A DNA stretch of 18,392 nt, from the NCBI GenBank assembly GCA_947506075.1, contig CANNNN010000010.1, forward strand, positions 1 to 18,392, in the 5' to 3' direction. The translations under genes and the position numbers were made by a program. The DNA comes from Methylococcaceae bacterium. Its GTDB lineage: Bacteria > Pseudomonadota > Gammaproteobacteria > Methylococcales > Methylomonadaceae. Positions within the stretch are counted from its first letter, which is position 1. The number at the start of each line of letters is the position of its first letter. A model generated the notes under the pieces. It saw only the letters and a list, made by a program, of their open reading frames with translations. It was not told the origin of the DNA and searched no databases. Below are positions 15,655 to 18,392 of the stretch, one piece after another.

Positions 15655-16598
15655 TGCCTGAGTTTAACCACAAACTTAAAAACCTCATGCATACGCTGGC
15701 GCTTTTTGTCTGTATGGTTGCCATTTTATCATTAGTGGGTTTTATTTTGGCCGGGGTCGATGGTATTTTGTGGGCGGCGGTCTTAGGTATCTTGATACTG
15801 GTTATCAGTCCGAAGCTGTCCCCGGCTTTCATATTTTCTCTGTATGGGGGCAGATTGCTGCCGGAAAATATTGCCCCCAGCCTTTACCAAATAAGCCATC
15901 AGCTATCCACTCGGGCAGGCTTGATCGCACAGCCCACGCTTTATTACCTGCCCAGTTCGATGATGAATGCCTTCTCCGTAGGCACATCCGAAAACCCGGC
16001 AATCGGCCTTAGCGATGCGCTGCTGAATTCCTTGACTGCCCGAGAACTTAACGCCGTGCTGGCTCATGAAATCAGTCATATCCAGCATAATGATATACAC
16101 GTAATGACCTATGCCGACGTGCTAAACCGGATCACCAACACCTTGTCTTTAACAGGTATTTTATTGGTTTTTTTAAATTTACCGCTGTATTTTCTAGGCC
16201 TGGTTACGATTTCCTGGTTAGCCTTAGGCGTGCTTATTACCGCGCCAGCCCTGATGAGCTTCCTGCAACTTTCATTATCGCGGATCCGGGAGTTTAATGC
16301 TGATCACCAAGCCGTGCTATTAACCGGAGATGCAGAAGGTTTGGCAATGGCCCTGGGTAAACTGGAAGCCTATCAGACTTCAATTTTCGACATGCTATTC
16401 GGTCGCAGTCATGGCAGATCGATTCCCTCTATTCTCAGGACCCATCCCGACACCGAAGAAAGAATTAAACGCTTGTTAAATTTTAAAATACGGTCGAAAC
16501 AGCCCCTGACACACTCAGACCATGACAGTTTTTTCGTACCGGCCCACTATCAAAAAACCATCAAAAAACCCCGCTGGCATTTAGGCGGCTTCTGGTAA
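15651..16598 (+). CDS. HtpX-like M48 membrane zinc metalloprotease
   Basis: Predicted inner-membrane protease of the HtpX/Ste24 group, which degrades or trims misfolded membrane proteins. The 315-residue protein has two N-terminal helices (about 13-33 and 38-60). A soluble stretch with NAFSVGTSENPAIGLSDALL precedes the zinc site HEISH (139-143). Two more helices lie at about 165-205, followed by the third zinc ligand, probably Glu214 in SRIREFNAD, and the conserved RTHPDTEERI near 263-272. Every catalytic element is intact. The start ATG at 15651 (or the next one at 15654) overlaps the mlaC-like stop, so the two proteins are translationally coupled. The C-terminal tail after residue 280 is basic and not typical of E. 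coli HtpX. It may be a paralogue; the exact orthologue is not certain. Confidence 0.88.
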   Translation: MMPEFNHKLKNLMHTLALFVCMVAILSLVGFILAGVDGILWAAVLGILILVISPKLSPAFIFSLYGGRLLPENIAPSLYQISHQLSTRAGLIAQPTLYYLPSSMMNAFSVGTSENPAIGLSDALLNSLTARELNAVLAHEISHIQHNDIHVMTYADVLNRITNTLSLTGILLVFLNLPLYFLGLVTISWLALGVLITAPALMSFLQLSLSRIREFNADHQAVLLTGDAEGLAMALGKLEAYQTSIFDMLFGRSHGRSIPSILRTHPDTEERIKRLLNFKIRSKQPLTHSDHDSFFVPAHYQKTIKKPRWHLGGFW

Positions 16599-16724
16599 TA
16601 AATCATTAAAAACCTGCATACCATATACAGGGCCAGATCAATTTATTGGCCAGCCGTCTGTAAGCGGGCTTATACTTATACCATTAAGCGTCTGGATATT
16701 TTTTGATCACTCGGCTTTAGCTTA
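16599..16724. other. Spacer before the orphan membrane protein
   Basis: This 126-base non-coding gap contains GGCC repeats that can pair around an AT-rich loop (about 16631-16650). A TATACT (16671-16676) could be a -10 for the next gene, with a poor TTGGCC at -35 distance (19-base spacing). Evidence for a promoter is weak. Confidence 0.3.
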
Positions 16725-17294
16725 ATGAGTATTCGACAAACACGTTGTTTTCTTGTTCTAACAACAGCAAAAGGCATAGATAAATTGTTCATTTATTCGT
16801 TACCGTTATTTTTTGACCACATTGGTTTAGCAAGCCCGCTGGATTTGTTGATTATATTCTTGGCCCTGCTTGTTATCCTGTTTATAAACTCGCTGTTTTT
16901 TGAAGAAAATATCGAAAAACAAAAACAATCCACAGATAACTATTTGTTTGCTGGATGGAATGGCAGTGCGGCACTCAAGCCGGTGTTCTGGCCTTTTTTC
17001 CTGCTTTTAAACGTCTGCTTATATACAGCAGATACGCTAGCAAAAACCGGAATATTTACCGTATCCAGTTGGGATGAGGTACATTTGATGCTATTGCTGC
17101 CGGCTGTCTGGTGGACAACATCTGTTTGGCGATGCTCTCCCAATACCAACCTAAGCGTTTGGGGAGCCTGCGCTCGCTTAGTGACACTCAGCGTATTTTT
17201 TGAATACGGCTTAAAACTGTTAATCCGTATAGACTACCCGAGAATCTTTTTTGGATGTGATGAATTGTTATTGGATTATGGCAGCTGCTTTTAG
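16725..17294 (+). CDS. Unrecognised four-helix membrane protein
   Basis: I do not recognise this 189-residue protein. It is strongly hydrophobic with four likely membrane helices: about 37-59, 86-103, 117-134 and 144-167. Tryptophans are frequent in the middle (FWPFF, VWWTTSVW). A short charged loop, EENIEKQKQ, follows the first helix. There is a cluster of cysteines (Cys8, Cys96, Cys136, Cys148, Cys177, Cys188 by my count) with no clear CxxC arrangement. There is no Shine-Dalgarno before the ATG at 16725, and the first 20 residues look less ordered, so the real start could be a little downstream at a non-ATG codon. It lies 126 bases after the M48 protease on the same strand, so the same transcript is possible. 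Function cannot be stated. Confidence 0.6.
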   Translation: MSIRQTRCFLVLTTAKGIDKLFIYSLPLFFDHIGLASPLDLLIIFLALLVILFINSLFFEENIEKQKQSTDNYLFAGWNGSAALKPVFWPFFLLLNVCLYTADTLAKTGIFTVSSWDEVHLMLLLPAVWWTTSVWRCSPNTNLSVWGACARLVTLSVFFEYGLKLLIRIDYPRIFFGCDELLLDYGSCF

Positions 17295-17300
17295 GCCCAA

Positions 17301-17386
17301 GGTAACTCGCAATAAACAAAGCTCAGAGTAATTCAATACATCCCACGCTGGTGTGCAGTGGGGCAGCTTATATATTGCGAGTTCCC
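17301..17386. repeat. 86-base inverted-repeat element between convergent genes
   Basis: GGTAACTCGCAATA (17301-17314) is repeated in inverted orientation at 17373-17386 with one mismatch (GGGAACTCGCAATA on the minus strand). The interior holds a further short pairing CCCAC/GTGGG (17342-17346 and 17358-17362). It fills almost the whole gap between the orphan membrane gene (+) and the glutathione S-transferase gene (-). It may be a MITE-like unit, and its hairpin may also serve as a shared terminator. Confidence 0.6.
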
Positions 17387-17397
17387 ACATCAGTTTA

Positions 17398-18042
17398 TTA
17401 TTTAAAAAAATTTGCCATCGCCACCTCACGATCAGCGGCAACTTTTTGCACATGGGGACGCGTTTCTATGAACTGCATATAGCTTGCCACGGCAGGAATA
17501 TGCATGACAACCAGGTCTGTGCCATAGATTTTTTGGCTGGCCATACTGACCATATAAAAATGCAGCCATGCTACACAATCGGCTGCTGTGTAGCTATCAC
17601 CGGCGATATAAGGTGAGAATTTCGCCAGCCGCGCCAAGCCTTTTAAACCGATATCCAACCGCTCTTTTACTTCAGCTTTAACTTCGTCAGATACTGTGCC
17701 GCCAAATAAGGCTTCTTTATACAAGCGACGAGCGTGCAGCTCCACATTAAGTTCAAGATGCTGGATCAATTCCCGACATTTTGCCCGTTCGAAACTATCG
17801 GCCGGATAAAGTGCAATTTCAGGATAAGTTTCTTCCAGGTACTCAAGAATAACCTGAGACTCTGACAAACAGCCGTACTCAGTCTCGATAAAAGGAATTT
17901 TCCCCAGCGGAGAGCGGTTTAACAATGCTTCAGTTTGTGAGGGGAAAACCTCTTCTTCGGTAAAGGCTATTTCTTTTTCAAGCAAAACCAGCTTGGTTTT
18001 ATTGTAATAATTGCTAACAGCAAAACCGCATAAGTTAATCAT
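17398..18042 (-). CDS. Glutathione S-transferase family protein
   Basis: A soluble 214-residue protein with the two-domain GST layout. The N-terminal thioredoxin-like domain (1-77) contains SNYYNKTKL (10-18, Ser10 a possible catalytic residue), the cis-proline GKIPFIE (Pro50) and the glutathione gamma-glutamyl motif ESQ (61-63) before VILEYLEETYP. The C-terminal helical domain (about 85-214) includes PYIAGDSYTAADCVAW, the N-capping box region of GSTs. The start is supported by GGAG eight bases upstream. Reaction and substrate cannot be assigned; conjugation or peroxidase activity towards electrophiles is usual for the family. It is divergent from the helicase gene and convergent with the orphan membrane gene, so it is probably transcribed alone. 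Confidence 0.9.
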   Translation of the reverse strand: MINLCGFAVSNYYNKTKLVLLEKEIAFTEEEVFPSQTEALLNRSPLGKIPFIETEYGCLSESQVILEYLEETYPEIALYPADSFERAKCRELIQHLELNVELHARRLYKEALFGGTVSDEVKAEVKERLDIGLKGLARLAKFSPYIAGDSYTAADCVAWLHFYMVSMASQKIYGTDLVVMHIPAVASYMQFIETRPHVQKVAADREVAMANFFK

Positions 18043-18069
18043 GATAAGTCTCCGAATGATATCTACAAT

Positions 18070-18098
18070 TTAATATAAATAAAGCGCTTGAAGTTTAA
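18070..18098 (-). promoter_or_regulatory. Candidate promoter of the glutathione S-transferase gene
   Basis: On the minus strand TTAAAC (18098-18093) and TATTAA (18075-18070) are 17 bases apart, in an AT-rich stretch just upstream of the ribosome binding site. Each box matches the consensus only partly. Confidence 0.3.
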
Positions 18099-18180
18099 CA
18101 TCAGGACCATCAAAAACCACCTCTTAATGAATACCAAGTGAGTGCCACGGAACGCCTCAGATAAAACCATAGGTATTTTA

Positions 18181-18210
18181 TCGTAAGCGCGAGCACAAAA
18201 AGCCTATAAT
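18181..18210 (+). promoter_or_regulatory. Candidate sigma-70 promoter of the DEAD-box helicase gene
   Basis: A perfect TATAAT (18205-18210) is preceded by a weak TCGTAA (18181-18186) at 18 bases. Transcription would start near 18217, giving a leader of about 49 bases before the ATG at 18266. The leader contains a pyrimidine-rich CCTATCCTCCTTGC and a four-codon mini frame (ATG at 18245). Confidence 0.45.
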
Positions 18211-18265
18211 ACATAAACAGATCTATTCCTATCCTCCTTGCGTTATGGCAGCCACTTAAAGATTC

Positions 18266-18392
18266 ATGCAACCAAATCCAATAGACAAAACCCCATCATT
18301 TTCAGACCTATCCCTAGACGATCAACTGCTGTCGGCGGTAAAGAAATTGGGCTTTGAGCAACCAACACCCGTACAACTGCAAGCGATTCCCC
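18266..18392 (+). CDS. DEAD-box ATP-dependent RNA helicase, N-terminal fragment (cut by the window edge)
   Basis: The visible 42 codons begin MQPNPIDKTPSFSDLSLDDQ and contain the Q motif: the upstream aromatic Phe12, then KLGFEQPTPVQLQAIP (27-42), where the glutamine contacts adenine of ATP. This is diagnostic of DEAD-box RNA helicases, which remodel RNA in ribosome assembly or decay. Motif I and the rest lie beyond the window, so RhlE, SrmB and other subfamilies cannot be separated. The start ATG lacks a clear Shine-Dalgarno. An in-frame alternative further upstream was not found. Confidence 0.85.
   Translation, partial: MQPNPIDKTPSFSDLSLDDQLLSAVKKLGFEQPTPVQLQAIP

Noticed and set aside
18245..18259. 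Four-codon mini frame (MAAT) before the helicase gene as a leader peptide
   Set aside because: Too short and without a ribosome binding site; could occur by chance.
1..18392. CRISPR array, tRNA/rRNA genes, riboswitch, prophage or IS transposase
   Set aside because: No regularly spaced repeats, tRNA-like folds, known aptamer cores, integrase or transposase motifs were seen on either strand.

Overview
The window reads as a compact chromosomal segment of a Gram-negative gammaproteobacterium. Supporting signs are a homodimeric-type pyruvate dehydrogenase E1 (AceE) with AceF and Lpd, a periplasmic MlaC-like protein, a periplasmic di-haem peroxidase, and a GH17-GT2 glucan enzyme of the Pseudomonas/Azotobacter kind. 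Base composition is moderate to slightly AT-rich. My guess is a methanotroph-like order (Methylococcales), but that is an impression from protein sequence style; no marker gene here proves it.

Layout. Bases 1-381 are non-coding and lead into a secreted di-haem cytochrome c peroxidase (382-1386, +). A hairpin at 1460-1493 separates it from a long run of minus-strand genes. In transcription order these are aceE (13515-10831), aceF (10816-9497), lpdA (9331-7892), a GH17-GT2 membrane glucan synthase/transglucosylase (7797-5170), a PLP enzyme of the D-cysteine desulfhydrase/ACC deaminase family (5115-4219), polyphosphate kinase ppk1 (4134-2047) and peptide deformylase def (2050-1520, overlapping ppk1 by ATGA). 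A 309-base divergent spacer follows aceE. Then come plus-strand genes: uppP (13825-14652), an MlaC-like lipid-transfer protein (15013-15654) overlapping by ATGA an HtpX-like M48 membrane protease (15651-16598), and an unrecognised four-helix membrane protein (16725-17294). A minus-strand glutathione S-transferase (18042-17398) and the first 42 codons of a DEAD-box RNA helicase (from 18266, +) close the window.

How the genes fit together. aceE-aceF-lpdA make the complete pyruvate dehydrogenase complex. Several other genes share an envelope theme: undecaprenyl-phosphate recycling (UppP), glycerophospholipid trafficking (MlaC-like), membrane protein quality control (M48 protease) and a beta-glucan synthase. 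Ppk1 makes polyphosphate, and Def acts on nascent proteins.

The window is mostly housekeeping, and I do not see a new defence, CRISPR, phage or biosynthetic system. The points that deserve a second look are: a peroxidase whose peroxidatic haem seems to lack the usual distal histidine; a GH17-GT2 fusion with both active sites intact; an AceF linker built partly from in-frame copies of a short repeat; the MlaC-M48 overlap; an orphan membrane protein; and four different short inverted-repeat (MITE/REP-like) elements plus a perfect 20-bp palindrome filling the intergenic gaps.
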